Part shown: one piece after another, positions 42,677-51,991 of the stretch | Position numbering within the stretch: the stretch's first letter is position 1 | How the letters are laid out: each line of letters opens with the position of its first letter | Origin: Sphingomonadales bacterium | GTDB lineage: Bacteria; Pseudomonadota; Alphaproteobacteria; Sphingomonadales; Sphingomonadaceae | DNA length: 64,000 bases | NCBI GenBank assembly: GCA_016720115.1 | Contig: JADJXT010000002.1 | Coordinates: 558,001 to 622,000, forward strand | Direction of reading: 5' to 3' | The notes under the pieces: model-generated | Told to the model about the DNA's origin: nothing | Seen by the model: the letters and a program-made list of their open reading frames with translations, nothing else | Database searches by the model: none | Position numbers and translations under genes: made by a program

Positions 42677-43711
42677 ATGTTGAAACTATTCCGATTTGCC
42701 TCGCAAGACATGGCAATCGATCTCGGCACTGCAAATACGGTCGTCTATGTGCGCGGCCAGGGCATCGTCCTCAATGAACCTTCGGTAGTCGCCATCGAAA
42801 CAATCAACGGCGTGAAGCGCGTGAAGGCTGTGGGCGATGAAGCCAAGCTGATGATGGGCAAAACGCCTGACAGTATCGAGGCTATCCGTCCATTGCGCGA
42901 CGGCGTGATTGCCGACATCGATGTTGCCGAAGAAATGATCAAATATTTCATCCGCAAGGTGAATGGAAAGCCCAGCATCTTCAGCGCGCCGGAAATCGTG
43001 ATTTGCGTTCCGTCAGGTTCGACCTCGGTTGAACGCCGTGCGATCCGCGATGCGGCCTCAAACGCTGGCGCAAGCGCGGTGTACCTGATCGAAGAGCCAA
43101 TGGCCGCTGCCATCGGCGCCGACATGCCGGTAACCGAACCCATCGGCTCGATGGTTGTCGACATCGGTGGCGGCACCACCGAAGTCGCCGTCCTTTCGCT
43201 GCGTGGCCTTGCCTATACCACTTCGGTGCGTACCGGCGGCGACAAGATGGACGAAGCCATCGTTTCCTATGTCCGCCGACACCATAACCTGCTGATCGGC
43301 GAAGCGACTGCCGAACGCATCAAGAAGGATTTTGGCACCGCCCGCGCGCCTGCCGACGGCATCGGCCACACGATCCACATCAAGGGCCGCGATCTGGTGA
43401 ACGGCGTTCCCAAGGAAATCTCGATCAACCAGGGGCAGATCGCCGAGGCGCTGTCCGAACCCATCGGCACGATCGTCGAAGGTGTGCGTATCGCGCTGGA
43501 AAACACTGCACCCGAACTGGCCGCCGATATTGTCGACCAGGGTATCGTGCTGACGGGCGGCGGCGCGCTGATGCAGGGTCTGGACGAGCATCTGCGCGAC
43601 GAGACCGGCCTGCCTGTAACCGTTGCCGAAGACCCGCTGACCTGCGTCGCCATCGGCACCGGGCGTGCGATGGAAGACCCTGTCTTCCGCGGCGTCCTCC
43701 TGACCGCGTAA
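42677..43711 (+). CDS. mreB: Rod-shape determining protein MreB
   Basis: MreB is the actin-like filament that guides lateral wall synthesis. The 344-residue protein begins MLKLFRFASQDMAIDLGTAN. It carries the phosphate-1 loop DLGTANTVVYV, VERRAIRDAASNAGASAVYL, the phosphate-2 loop MVVDIGGGTTEVAV and the adenosine loop GIVLTGGGALMQGLDEHLR. The start is the ATG at 42677; an upstream in-frame ATG (42593) lies in the mutL/mreB gap and is not needed. It heads the operon mreBCD-mrdA-rodA. Confidence 0.97.
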   Translation: MLKLFRFASQDMAIDLGTANTVVYVRGQGIVLNEPSVVAIETINGVKRVKAVGDEAKLMMGKTPDSIEAIRPLRDGVIADIDVAEEMIKYFIRKVNGKPSIFSAPEIVICVPSGSTSVERRAIRDAASNAGASAVYLIEEPMAAAIGADMPVTEPIGSMVVDIGGGTTEVAVLSLRGLAYTTSVRTGGDKMDEAIVSYVRRHHNLLIGEATAERIKKDFGTARAPADGIGHTIHIKGRDLVNGVPKEISINQGQIAEALSEPIGTIVEGVRIALENTAPELAADIVDQGIVLTGGGALMQGLDEHLRDETGLPVTVAEDPLTCVAIGTGRAMEDPVFRGVLLTA

Positions 43712-43726
43712 CGCAGGGACAAGGGG

Positions 43727-44632
43727 ATGGCGCCGCCACGGCATCGGCGCCCGGGTTTCTCCCGAAGAGCGCAGTACAGCCTGTTTGTCACTTATGTGCT
43801 GGCGATTGCCGGCGCGGTGGTGGCCGGGGTGCTGCTGCTTATCTCGATCGCCGATCCGAAAGGTTTTGCCGTTTTGCGGGCCGGAGCCGCCGAGGTCACC
43901 GCCCCGATTGCCAACGGCTTTCACGCGGTGCGGCGCAGCATCACCGATATGGGCGAGAACATGTCCGCCTATCTGGATGCCGCTTCGCAAAATGCCGATC
44001 TGAAGCGCCAGGTAGCTGCAAATCGCACCAAGCTCATCCAGGCAGACGCATTGCGCGTCGAAAATCGCGAACTGAAGATGCTGCTCAATCTGGAACAGGA
44101 GGCGGGCGATCAGGTTGTGGCGCTCGGCAATCTTGTCAGCAGCACGGCATCGAGCAGCCGCCGCATCGCCATACTTTCCGCAGGAAGCAGCGACGGTGTT
44201 GCACCCGGCTATCCTGTGCGCGCGGCGCGCGGGCTGATCGGTCGGGTAATTGAAACAAGCCCCAACACCGCAAAGGTGTTGCTGCTGTCCGACGCCGAAA
44301 ACGTCATTCCGGTTATCCGCGTACCCGATGGCCTGCCCGCACTTGCCAGCGGCCTTGGCGATGGCACGATCATGGTCCGGCCGGTCGATCTGGGCGTGAA
44401 CAATTTCAAGCGCGGACAGGTGATGACGACCTCGGGCAGCGGCGGTCTCTACCCCCCCAACATCCCCTTCGCGATCATCGTGCGCAAGACCAGCGACGGC
44501 GCGCTTGCCCGCCCGATCGCCAGCGCTGCGTCCAGCGAGCATGTGATCGTACTCAAGCCCTATCAGCAAGTCGCAAAGAAGGTGCTCGACGAAGCCCTGG
44601 AAGCTTTGCCCAAGAGCGAGGCCGACGAATGA
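43727..44632 (+). CDS. mreC: Rod-shape determining protein MreC
   Basis: MreC is a bitopic scaffold linking MreB to the elongasome. The 301-residue protein has a single N-terminal helix (FVTYVLAIAGAVVAGVLLLI), a coiled-coil region (ASQNADLKRQVAANRTKLIQ, ALRVENRELKMLLNLEQEA) and two beta barrels with AARGLIGRVIETSPNTAKVL and ASGLGDGTIMVRPVDLGVN. It starts 16 bp after mreB and overlaps mreD by ATGA. Confidence 0.95.
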   Translation: MAPPRHRRPGFSRRAQYSLFVTYVLAIAGAVVAGVLLLISIADPKGFAVLRAGAAEVTAPIANGFHAVRRSITDMGENMSAYLDAASQNADLKRQVAANRTKLIQADALRVENRELKMLLNLEQEAGDQVVALGNLVSSTASSSRRIAILSAGSSDGVAPGYPVRAARGLIGRVIETSPNTAKVLLLSDAENVIPVIRVPDGLPALASGLGDGTIMVRPVDLGVNNFKRGQVMTTSGSGGLYPPNIPFAIIVRKTSDGALARPIASAASSEHVIVLKPYQQVAKKVLDEALEALPKSEADE

Positions 44633-45186
44633 ACCAGTTGCTTGCGACAGGGCGCAAGCTGCTGGGCCCCAGCCGCGAATATGAAAGCCGCATCAATCGC
44701 GAGCAATCGCCTGCACGAATGCTGCTGGTGCCAATATCGTCGGTGATTGCAGGATCGATGGCGACATCGACCTTGCCGCTGGTGGCAGGCACGCCGCTCC
44801 TCCCGCCCTTTGGTTTGCTCATCCTGCTGGCATGGCGGCTGATGCGCCCCGGAATGTGGCCTGCGTGGATCGGGCTGCCGCTTGGCCTGTTCGATGATCT
44901 TTACAACGGCCAGCCCTTTGGCAGCTCTGCTTTCATATGGTCGCTGTGCATCATTGCAGTCGAACTGGTCGACCTGCGCGGCGTATGGCGTGACCATATG
45001 CGTGACTGGCTTATTGCCGCCGCGCTGATTATGCTCGCCTTGCTTGCCGGGTTGGGCATATCTGCATTGGCCCAGCCAGCGCCGGAGGTTTCCATCATCG
45101 TGCCGCAAATTGTCGTGTCTATCCTCTTCTATCCGCTCGCTGTCCGGCTATGCGCACGACTCGATGGCTGGCGGCTGGCTACATGA
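44629..45186 (+). CDS. mreD: Rod-shape determining protein MreD
   Basis: MreD is a small polytopic partner of MreC. The 185-residue protein has about five to six membrane helices, including LLPPFGLLILLAWRLMRPGM, WPAWIGLPLGLFDDLYNGQP and AALIMLALLAGLGISA. The GLFDDLYNGQPFG segment is the characteristic DDL-type motif of the family. It overlaps mreC and the penicillin-binding protein by ATGA. Confidence 0.9.
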   Translation: MNQLLATGRKLLGPSREYESRINREQSPARMLLVPISSVIAGSMATSTLPLVAGTPLLPPFGLLILLAWRLMRPGMWPAWIGLPLGLFDDLYNGQPFGSSAFIWSLCIIAVELVDLRGVWRDHMRDWLIAAALIMLALLAGLGISALAQPAPEVSIIVPQIVVSILFYPLAVRLCARLDGWRLAT

Positions 45187-47090
45187 ACGACAAGCGCGGG
45201 CCGACTTCGGGGCAATTGGAGTTCACCTTTTCGCGCCGTGCGCTGTTCATTGGCGGGGTGCAAGCGGTGATCGGCGCCGTGGTCGCAACGCGAATGGCCT
45301 ATATCTCGGTTGCCGAAAACGAAAAATACAAGCTGCTGTCCGAAAGCAACCGCGTCAACCTGACGCTGATCCCGCCGCGGCGCGGCTGGTTCATCGACCG
45401 TATCGGCAAACCGATCGCAACCAATCGCGCCGATTTTCGCGTCGACATCATCCCCGATCGCCTGCAAAGCAAAGAGCAAACCCTTGGCGCGCTCACCCAG
45501 TTGCTCGATCTTAAACAGGAAGATGTCGAGCGTATCGAAAAGGAACTGAAAGAAGCACAGGGCTTCCAGCCGGTCCAGGTCGCCGCCGGCCTCGAATATG
45601 AAAGCTTCGCCCGTGTCAGCGTCCGCCTGCCCGACCTGCCGGGCGTCAGCCCGCGGCAGGGCTTTTCGCGCTTCTATCCCAGCGGGGCAGCGGTCGGCCA
45701 TCTGCTCGGTTATGTCGGTACCGTTTCGGCTGAGGAATATCGCCTCGACAAAAATCCGCTGCTGATCACACCTGGCTTCAAGGTTGGCAAACAGGGTCTT
45801 GAAAAAACAATGGAAACGCGGCTGCGCGGCCAACCGGGTGCCAAGCGGACAGAGGTTACGGCACGCGGCAAGATCGTGCGTGAGCTTTCCAGCCGTTCGG
45901 ATACGCCGGGCAAGCCCGTCCAGCTCACCATCGATATCGACTTGCACAATTATGCCGCACGGCGACTGGGCGTCGAGTCGGGTTCGGTGGTGGTCATCGA
46001 TTGCCTGACCGGTGACATATTGGCGCTGGTCTCGATGCCCTGTTTCGATCCGAACAGCTTCTCCGAGGGCATTGGCCGCCTTGAATGGAAGATGCTCAAT
46101 TCAGATGACCGCATCCCGATGCTCAACAAATCGTTGCAGGGCTTGTATCCGCCGGGATCGACGCTGAAACCGATGGCGGGCCTCGCCTTCCTGAAGCACG
46201 GCATCGATCCGGAGGAAAAGGTCAGCTGCCCCGGCGGTTATCGGCTGGGCAATCGCGTCTTCAAATGCCTCGGTCGCCATGGTCCCATGGACATGCGCTC
46301 GGCGATCATGAAGAGCTGCAACACCTATTTCTACTCGATGGCGAACCGGGTTGGCTATGATGCAATCGCGCCGATTGCCAAGCAACTCGGGCTTGGGCAG
46401 GAATTCCCCCTCCCCTTCCAGTCGCAACGCTACGGCACCATTCCCGACAGCGCCTGGAAGATGAAGAAATATGACCAGGAATGGAGCCGTTCCGATACGC
46501 TGAACGCAGTTATCGGACAAGGCTATGTCATCGTCAGCCCGTTCCAGCTCGCGGTCATGGCCTCACGCATCGCCTCCGGCCGGATGCTGGAACCCGAAAT
46601 CCTGCTGAAAAACCGGAAGGCAGGCGCGCACCTGCCCTTCCCGGATGAACATCTGCAGGTCGTGCGCGATGGCATGGATCTGGTCGTCAACGGCGCGGGA
46701 ACCGCTGTGCGCAGCCGCCTCGATCTTCCCGATGTCACAATGGCGGGGAAGACCGGCACGGCGCAGGTGCGCGCAATAAAGGGAGGCCAGCGCGGCCAAA
46801 GCGGCGCGCGGCGTTATCGCGATCACGGCCTGTTCGTCTGCTTCGCCCCTGTTGCTCAGCCACGTTATGCGGCGGCGGTCGTGATCGAACATGGCCTTGG
46901 CGGTGCCCGCGCAGCCGCTCCGGTGGCAAAGGATGTGCTGACCTTCCTCTACGATCGCGAAAAGGCCATGGCTTCGCTCGAAGCGCTTGAGGCGGGCTGG
47001 GGCGGCGGAATCGAGGAGCGCATGGCGCGCCAATATGCTGCCTTCCAGGCCGAGCAAGGCGTCCCCGCTGCCGAGCGGAGCGAAATGTGA
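45183..47090 (+). CDS. mrdA: Penicillin-binding protein 2
   Basis: PBP2 is the elongation transpeptidase that works with RodA. The 635-residue protein has a cytoplasmic N-terminus, one membrane helix (RALFIGGVQAVIGAVVATRM), a pedestal domain (RGWFIDRIGKPIATNRADFR) and a transpeptidase domain. The active-site motifs are SxxK in YPPGSTLKPMAGL, SxN in MKSCNTYFYSMANR and KTG in MAGKTGTAQV. The start ATG at 45183 overlaps the mreD stop. Its stop overlaps the rodA start. Confidence 0.96.
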   Translation: MNDKRGPTSGQLEFTFSRRALFIGGVQAVIGAVVATRMAYISVAENEKYKLLSESNRVNLTLIPPRRGWFIDRIGKPIATNRADFRVDIIPDRLQSKEQTLGALTQLLDLKQEDVERIEKELKEAQGFQPVQVAAGLEYESFARVSVRLPDLPGVSPRQGFSRFYPSGAAVGHLLGYVGTVSAEEYRLDKNPLLITPGFKVGKQGLEKTMETRLRGQPGAKRTEVTARGKIVRELSSRSDTPGKPVQLTIDIDLHNYAARRLGVESGSVVVIDCLTGDILALVSMPCFDPNSFSEGIGRLEWKMLNSDDRIPMLNKSLQGLYPPGSTLKPMAGLAFLKHGIDPEEKVSCPGGYRLGNRVFKCLGRHGPMDMRSAIMKSCNTYFYSMANRVGYDAIAPIAKQLGLGQEFPLPFQSQRYGTIPDSAWKMKKYDQEWSRSDTLNAVIGQGYVIVSPFQLAVMASRIASGRMLEPEILLKNRKAGAHLPFPDEHLQVVRDGMDLVVNGAGTAVRSRLDLPDVTMAGKTGTAQVRAIKGGQRGQSGARRYRDHGLFVCFAPVAQPRYAAAVVIEHGLGGARAAAPVAKDVLTFLYDREKAMASLEALEAGWGGGIEERMARQYAAFQAEQGVPAAERSEM

Positions 47091-48193
47091 ACGGCATCGT
47101 CCCGGCCCCGATCGCGGCGCTTCCATGGCGCGTGATATTCGTCCTGTTCGGTCTCGCGAGTTTCGGCACTGCCGTTCTCTATTCGGCAGCCGGGGGCAGT
47201 TTCAGCCCCTGGGCGGGCAATCATTTCCTCCGCTTTTGCGTGCTGATGACGATGGCGGTGGTGATGTCGCGGCTGCCGCTTGATTTCTGGAAAAAGATAA
47301 CCTTCCCGCTCTACGTCGTGCTGCTGCTCATGCTGGTCGCGGTTGAGTTGATCGGCTTTGCCGGTGGCGGCAGCCAGCGCTGGATCAACCTCGGCATCAT
47401 AACCTTCCAACCATCGGAATTGATGAAGCCGACCGTTGTATTGGTCACCGCCTGGTTCTTCGATCGCCTGCCGCCTTCGAAAATCACCAGTTTCGACGCA
47501 ATCTGGCCGGTTGCCGTCATGCTGGTGGTTCCCAGCATCCTCGTTATCATCCAGCCCGATTTCGACGCGGCGCTTGCCTATATCTTTTGCGCAGCGGTGG
47601 TGGGTTTCCTTGCCGGATGGCCGATGATCTATTTTGTCGCGGGCGGCGTTGCAGTGTCGATTCTGGCCCCGCTGGTCTATTTTTTCGGACTGCGTCCCTA
47701 TCAGCAGGACCGTGTCCTGATCTTCCTCAATCCCGAAAATGATCCGCTCGGTAAGGGATACCACATCACCCAATCCAAGATCGCGATCGGCTCCGGCGGT
47801 ATTTTCGGCAAGGGTTTCGGCAATGGCACGCAAAGCCATCTCGATTACCTGCCCGAAGGCCATACCGACTTCATCTTTGCAACCATGGCGGAGGAATGGG
47901 GGCTGTTCGGCGGGCTCATCATCATCGGTCTCTACGTCCTCCTCATGCGCTGGGGGCTGAAGGTCGCGATGGAAAGCACCAACCGCTATGGCCAGCTGGT
48001 CGCAGGCGGGCTGACCTGCACCATTTTCTTCTACATCATGGTCAACCTGCTGATGGTCGTCGGACTGGCTCCCGTAGCGGGCTTGCCACTGCCTTTCGTC
48101 AGCCATGGCGGCTCTTCCATGCTGACAATGATGATCTGCGTTGGCATCATCATGTCGATCGAACGCCACCCCGGAAGGCGGACTTTCAGTTGA
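47087..48193 (+). CDS. rodA: Rod-shape determining glycosyltransferase RodA
   Basis: RodA is the SEDS glycosyltransferase that polymerises lipid II with PBP2. The 368-residue protein has about ten helices. The conserved SEDS segments are WINLGIITFQPSELMKPTVV, LVIIQPDFDAALAYIFCAAV, YHITQSKIAIGSGGIFGKGF and GLPLPFVSHGGSSMLTMMIC. The start is a GTG at 47087 that overlaps the mrdA stop as GTGA, so it is coupled. It closes the rod operon. Confidence 0.96.
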   Translation: MNGIVPAPIAALPWRVIFVLFGLASFGTAVLYSAAGGSFSPWAGNHFLRFCVLMTMAVVMSRLPLDFWKKITFPLYVVLLLMLVAVELIGFAGGGSQRWINLGIITFQPSELMKPTVVLVTAWFFDRLPPSKITSFDAIWPVAVMLVVPSILVIIQPDFDAALAYIFCAAVVGFLAGWPMIYFVAGGVAVSILAPLVYFFGLRPYQQDRVLIFLNPENDPLGKGYHITQSKIAIGSGGIFGKGFGNGTQSHLDYLPEGHTDFIFATMAEEWGLFGGLIIIGLYVLLMRWGLKVAMESTNRYGQLVAGGLTCTIFFYIMVNLLMVVGLAPVAGLPLPFVSHGGSSMLTMMICVGIIMSIERHPGRRTFS

Positions 48194-48294
48194 GGCCAAC
48201 ATTTGGTCGCAACAAGGATTGACATTCGAACCGAATCCCGCCAAAGGCGCGCCTCCAAACCGGTGCGAAGGGATCTGCCCCGCACCTGAAATGG

Positions 48295-48370
<76 letters not shown>

Positions 48371-48405
48371 TTTTTCTCTTGTTTGCTGACAGTTGGCATG
48401 ACTCA

Positions 48406-49017
48406 CTATTTGTCGTCCAGCCATTGCACCGCGCCGCTGGCCATTTCGTAAAAGGCCCCCACTATCTTGAGCGTTCCCAGTTCTTGCGGGCGGCGCAGCG
48501 CTGGGGAGGCTTCTTCCTGCAATTCGCGGACGACGCGGTGAACATTATGTCGTCCGGCGGCATTGACCAGATCGTGCTGGCAGTCTTCACCGACCTCCAT
48601 GATTGCCGGGTAGAGCGGTTGCAGTACCTTGCTGATATTGGCTGAATAGCCATAATGTTCCTTGACCACCGAAACCGCTGCACGCACGGCTCCGCAATTT
48701 TCGTGGCCCATCACGACGATCAGTGGAACGCCCAGCGCAGTGACGGCGAATTCGAGGCTGCCTAAGGCGGTCGAACAGAGGCTGTTGCCCGCGTTGCGCA
48801 CGATGAAAAGCTCGCCAAGCCCTCTGCCGAAGAGCAGTTCGGGTGCAACGCGCGAATCCGAGCAACTGAGATAGGCCGCAACCGGCCGCTGTGCCGCCGC
48901 CATACGCAGCCGACTCATCCGGTCGCCATGCACGGCGAGCGGGGCATCTTCAAGGAAGCGCCGGTTGCCGTCTTTGAGCAGTGCGAGTGCATCATCCGGC
49001 GTCATCAGGGGAGTCAT
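48406..49017 (-). CDS. Beta-class carbonic anhydrase
   Basis: This 203-residue zinc enzyme interconverts CO2 and bicarbonate. The ligands are C52 and D54 in LSCSDSRVAPE, and H105 and C108 in MGHENCGAVRAA. FIVRNAGNSLCSTALGSLEF is the other family signature. The ATG at 49017 overlaps the NnrS stop by ATGA, so it is the last gene of the NnrS transcript. A much longer frame upstream is antisense to NnrS and was rejected. Its presence in a nitrate cluster suggests a role in pH or CO2 balance during respiration, by inference. Confidence 0.94.
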   Translation of the reverse strand: MTPLMTPDDALALLKDGNRRFLEDAPLAVHGDRMSRLRMAAAQRPVAAYLSCSDSRVAPELLFGRGLGELFIVRNAGNSLCSTALGSLEFAVTALGVPLIVVMGHENCGAVRAAVSVVKEHYGYSANISKVLQPLYPAIMEVGEDCQHDLVNAAGRHNVHRVVRELQEEASPALRRPQELGTLKIVGAFYEMASGAVQWLDDK

Positions 49018-50216
49018 CCGGCTTTTCCGTCCTTTCGGGGCAAGATGTAAATGGCGGCATTGCGCAATGTCCAAGGCGATATCGCCAGAAGGAAGATTGC
49101 CGCAGAGATGACCAGCCAGGGGCCGTTCTCGGCCTTTATGGCCGATACCATGCGCGCCACCGCAGCCAGCTGAATCCCGATAAATGCAAGTCGGCCGACC
49201 ATTGGAAGCTCCAGCGGCCTGCCCGAATGGCCCTGCGTCACGCGGGTCACTATCGCGATGATCAGACTGCTCGCAAAGCCGATGGTCAGCGCATGTTCGG
49301 GTGCGCGGCCGACCGGGACGCCAAGGCTCGACAGCGCTGCAAGCGCATAGCCGACAGGTGCCCAAGCAAAACCGATAATCAGCACCCAGAGCAATGCCGG
49401 TGCCTTGCCGCGCGGCCACCATTTGAAGGTCATCAGGCCGGTGAGTGCGGTGAGCAGGGCTGCCCCCAAGGCGAAAAGCGGAGATATCTCCAACTGCAAT
49501 CCGGCGATCAGCAACGCCGTTGCTCCCCAATATGCGGCAAGCAACCAATAGGGCCGCCAGCGCACATAATCCGCGACCACATTGCCCGCAAAAAAGGGCA
49601 GCATACGGTGGCAGACCGTTACGAATACGGGCAGCAGGAAGGCCCAAAGCCCAAGCCGGTTGGCCAGCGGCAGAGCGATATTGTTTGCCGGTTCGCAAAG
49701 GAACATCAGCAACGCCGCCTGCCCCGCCAGCCCGGCGGCAAAGGCCGCAAGGATCGACCAGCCATGCCAGGTCGGCGCCTTGCCATCGGCACGCTCGCGC
49801 AAGGCAATCCGCAACAGCGCCGCAACGCCCCAAAAAGCTGCAAGCAGGGCGATGGCAAAGGCAGCGGCGAGCATGTCGTCATTGCCTGTGACCAGTGCAA
49901 CCCACGCCGCAAATGTTGCCAGCGCATATCCCGCCCCGACCGGCGCATAAGCGGTTTTGCCAAGATCGGGATAACCCATCCAGCGCGGGAACACCGTCAG
50001 CAGGAAGCCAAAGAAGAGAGGCGGCAGTGCCAGATAGATGATCAACGGCGCATGCAGCAACGCCTGTGGAATATCGCCGCTTGCGGGCGCTGCCGTCCCG
50101 AAATGCAGGCCGGAAAGCACGGCCAACCACCAGCAAAGCAGCGCAACAAGTTGGGCCGCACCGATCAGGAAAAGAAGGCGGTGCGGCGCGGCCAGAACGG
50201 TGGTTGCGCTTACCAT
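49014..50216 (-). CDS. nnrS: NnrS family membrane haem-copper protein
   Basis: NnrS proteins are polytopic haem-copper membrane proteins that protect against nitric oxide and nitrosative stress in denitrifiers. The 400-residue protein has about 12 helices. Conserved family segments are APHRLLFLIGAAQLVALLCW, GFLLTVFPRWMGYPDLGK, VTVCHRMLPFFAGNVVADYV and PEHALTIGFASSLIIAIVTR, with histidines suited to metal binding. It overlaps both the upstream membrane gene (7 bp) and carbonic anhydrase (ATGA). The three-gene transcript reads away from the paired FNR-type boxes. Confidence 0.9.
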   Translation of the reverse strand: MVSATTVLAAPHRLLFLIGAAQLVALLCWWLAVLSGLHFGTAAPASGDIPQALLHAPLIIYLALPPLFFGFLLTVFPRWMGYPDLGKTAYAPVGAGYALATFAAWVALVTGNDDMLAAAFAIALLAAFWGVAALLRIALRERADGKAPTWHGWSILAAFAAGLAGQAALLMFLCEPANNIALPLANRLGLWAFLLPVFVTVCHRMLPFFAGNVVADYVRWRPYWLLAAYWGATALLIAGLQLEISPLFALGAALLTALTGLMTFKWWPRGKAPALLWVLIIGFAWAPVGYALAALSSLGVPVGRAPEHALTIGFASSLIIAIVTRVTQGHSGRPLELPMVGRLAFIGIQLAAVARMVSAIKAENGPWLVISAAIFLLAISPWTLRNAAIYILPRKDGKAG

Positions 50217-50674
50217 AATCCGTGACTCCCGCCGACTGCACCGATGGTGGTGATGATAGAGGCCAGCAAAAGGATGCGGTGGACCCGTTCCATACGCTGG
50301 AAATCCTGTTGCGGTTGCGGAGAGGAAGCCATGCGTTTGTGCAGGAACAGCGGTTCAAGGATGAACAGCATCACCATAAAGAAAAGCCAGACAAGCAGCA
50401 TCGCCCACATCCACCAAAATTGCAGGTCGGCAAAGCGACTCCACATATCCGTGCGCCATACCATCCAGAAGCCGCTGGCTCCGGCAAGCAGCACCCAGAT
50501 CCGCGCTTGCCAAGCAAAGCCGTTCTCGATCCGGTGGAAGGCGGCGAGCCGGTCGGTTGTGTCACGATCGCGACGGATAGCGGGCATCACGACCGTCGTG
50601 ACAAAGGCAACGCCGCCGATCCACATCAGCACGGCGACAACATGAACGATGCGGGCAATTGTGAAATCATCCAT
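50210..50674 (-). CDS. Small integral membrane protein, CopD-like
   Basis: This 154-residue protein has four hydrophobic helices, with IARIVHVVAVLMWIGGVAFV at the start and WWMWAMLLVWLFFMVMLFIL in the middle. HVVAVLMWIG resembles the His-bearing first helix of CopD-type proteins. The C-terminal SSPQPQQDFQRMERVHRILL segment is hydrophilic before the last helix. Its function is unknown. It heads the transcript with NnrS and carbonic anhydrase. Confidence 0.75.
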   Translation of the reverse strand: MDDFTIARIVHVVAVLMWIGGVAFVTTVVMPAIRRDRDTTDRLAAFHRIENGFAWQARIWVLLAGASGFWMVWRTDMWSRFADLQFWWMWAMLLVWLFFMVMLFILEPLFLHKRMASSPQPQQDFQRMERVHRILLLASIITTIGAVGGSHGLW

Positions 50675-50700
50675 GGCCTTATCCGGATTTTTCCCTGCAG

Positions 50701-50714
50701 TTGATAACGATCAA
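50701..50714. promoter_or_regulatory. FNR/Dnr-type box, porin-proximal promoter
   Basis: TTGATAACGATCAA is a perfect TTGAT-N4-ATCAA palindrome. Its centre lies 60 bp before the porin ATG. If activation is class II (centre at -41.5), transcription would start near 50749. No convincing -10 was seen. Confidence 0.8.
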
Positions 50715-50719
50715 TGGCT

Positions 50720-50733
50720 TTGACTAATATCAA
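50720..50733. promoter_or_regulatory. FNR/Dnr-type box, minus-strand nnrS-operon promoter
   Basis: TTGACTAATATCAA matches TTGAT-N4-ATCAA with one change (T to C). Its centre lies 52 bp before the minus-strand membrane-protein ATG, giving a class II start near 50685 for that operon. It is 5 bp from the neighbouring box, so each divergent promoter seems to have its own site. Confidence 0.7.
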
Positions 50734-50767
50734 ACAATCGTGCCGAGAGCGCGATTATAGGGCGGCC

Positions 50768-51988
50768 ATGAACAAGACCATCATGCTTTCCGCATTCACG
50801 CTCGCAGCAGCCTTGACTGCTACAAACCCCGCCCGCGCGCAAGAGACCGCCAAGCCCGACGCGATCACGCCTTATGCCGATATCAGGTATCGGCTCGAAC
50901 TGGTCGATCAGGACGGCCTTCCCGAAAGCGCGACAGCATCGACCGTGCGGGTTCGCGCGGGATTGAAGACGGCAGAATGGCACGGGCTGAGCGCGCTTGT
51001 CGAAGGTGAGGCTATCGCGCGGGTCGGGCCAAGACACTATAACGACTCGGTCAATGGCCTGACCGCCTATCCGGTCGTTGCCGACCCTTCGAACGTGCTG
51101 CTCAATCAGGCATGGTTGAAGTTCAAGCCGGTCAAGGAAGTGGAAGCCATTGCCGGTCGGCAAGCAATCAATTTCGACAACCAGCGCTGGATCGGCTCGG
51201 TCGGCTGGCGGCAGAACGACCAGACCCTCGATGCCGCGCGCCTTACCGTCAGGCCGGTCAAGGGGATCGCGTTCGATTATAGTTATTCCTGGCGGGTCAA
51301 CCGCGTATTCGGGCCGGATTCGCTGCAGGGCATCTGGCGCGACAATGACAACCATCTGGTGCGGGCCAGCATCGAAGCAAAGCCGGTTGGTACGGTTACA
51401 GCTTATGGCTATTTCCTGGACATGCCCGACGCGCCGCTGCTGTCCTCGAAAACGCTGGGTGTCAGGTTGGCCGGTGACCAGAAAATTTCCGGCACAACCA
51501 AGCTGCTCTATGCGTTTGAATATGCAAAACAGCGCGACGCCGGATCGAACCTGCGCAATTTCTCGCTCGACTATCTGCTGATCGAACCGGGCCTTTCGGC
51601 AGGCGCGGTAACGGCAAAAGTCGGGTTCGAGCGACTGGAAGGCAATGGCGTGGCGGCGCTGCAAACGCCCCTGGCGACATTGCACGCCTTCAACGGCTGG
51701 GCTGACAAATTCCTGTCGACCCCGGCAAACGGCCTGCGCGATCTCTATGCCGACATTTCGGTCAAGCTGCCAGCCATCGGACCTGTCAAGGGCGCCAGTG
51801 CCCGCGTACAATATCATGATTTCGATGCGACCCGCGGTGGCATCGATTATGGGCAGGAATGGGGTGCGATGCTTGCGGCACCGCTGACCAAGAAGCTGGC
51901 AGCAACCGTCAAGCTGGCACATTATGATGCCGATGGCTTCGCAACCGACACCACCAAATTCTGGTTCTCACTCGACCTCAAGCTCTGA
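50768..51988 (+). CDS. Outer-membrane porin-like beta-barrel protein
   Basis: This 406-residue protein has a signal peptide (MNKTIMLSAFTLAAALTATN, with cleavage near RAQ-ET). The rest is beta-strand-rich barrel sequence such as ITPYADIRYRLELVDQDGLP, NVLLNQAWLKFKPV and a C-terminal aromatic strand (FWFSLDLKL). It resembles the alginate-export/porin family found near nitrate-respiration genes. The start is the ATG at 50768, with an FNR-type box 60 bp upstream. It probably passes nitrate or nitrite, but specificity is an inference from context. Confidence 0.85.
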   Translation: MNKTIMLSAFTLAAALTATNPARAQETAKPDAITPYADIRYRLELVDQDGLPESATASTVRVRAGLKTAEWHGLSALVEGEAIARVGPRHYNDSVNGLTAYPVVADPSNVLLNQAWLKFKPVKEVEAIAGRQAINFDNQRWIGSVGWRQNDQTLDAARLTVRPVKGIAFDYSYSWRVNRVFGPDSLQGIWRDNDNHLVRASIEAKPVGTVTAYGYFLDMPDAPLLSSKTLGVRLAGDQKISGTTKLLYAFEYAKQRDAGSNLRNFSLDYLLIEPGLSAGAVTAKVGFERLEGNGVAALQTPLATLHAFNGWADKFLSTPANGLRDLYADISVKLPAIGPVKGASARVQYHDFDATRGGIDYGQEWGAMLAAPLTKKLAATVKLAHYDADGFATDTTKFWFSLDLKL

Positions 51989-51991
51989 GGG

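Noticed and set aside
49018..49833. Upstream extension of the carbonic anhydrase frame
   Set aside because: It is antisense-frame sequence within nnrS; the enzyme family starts near MTPLMTPDD.
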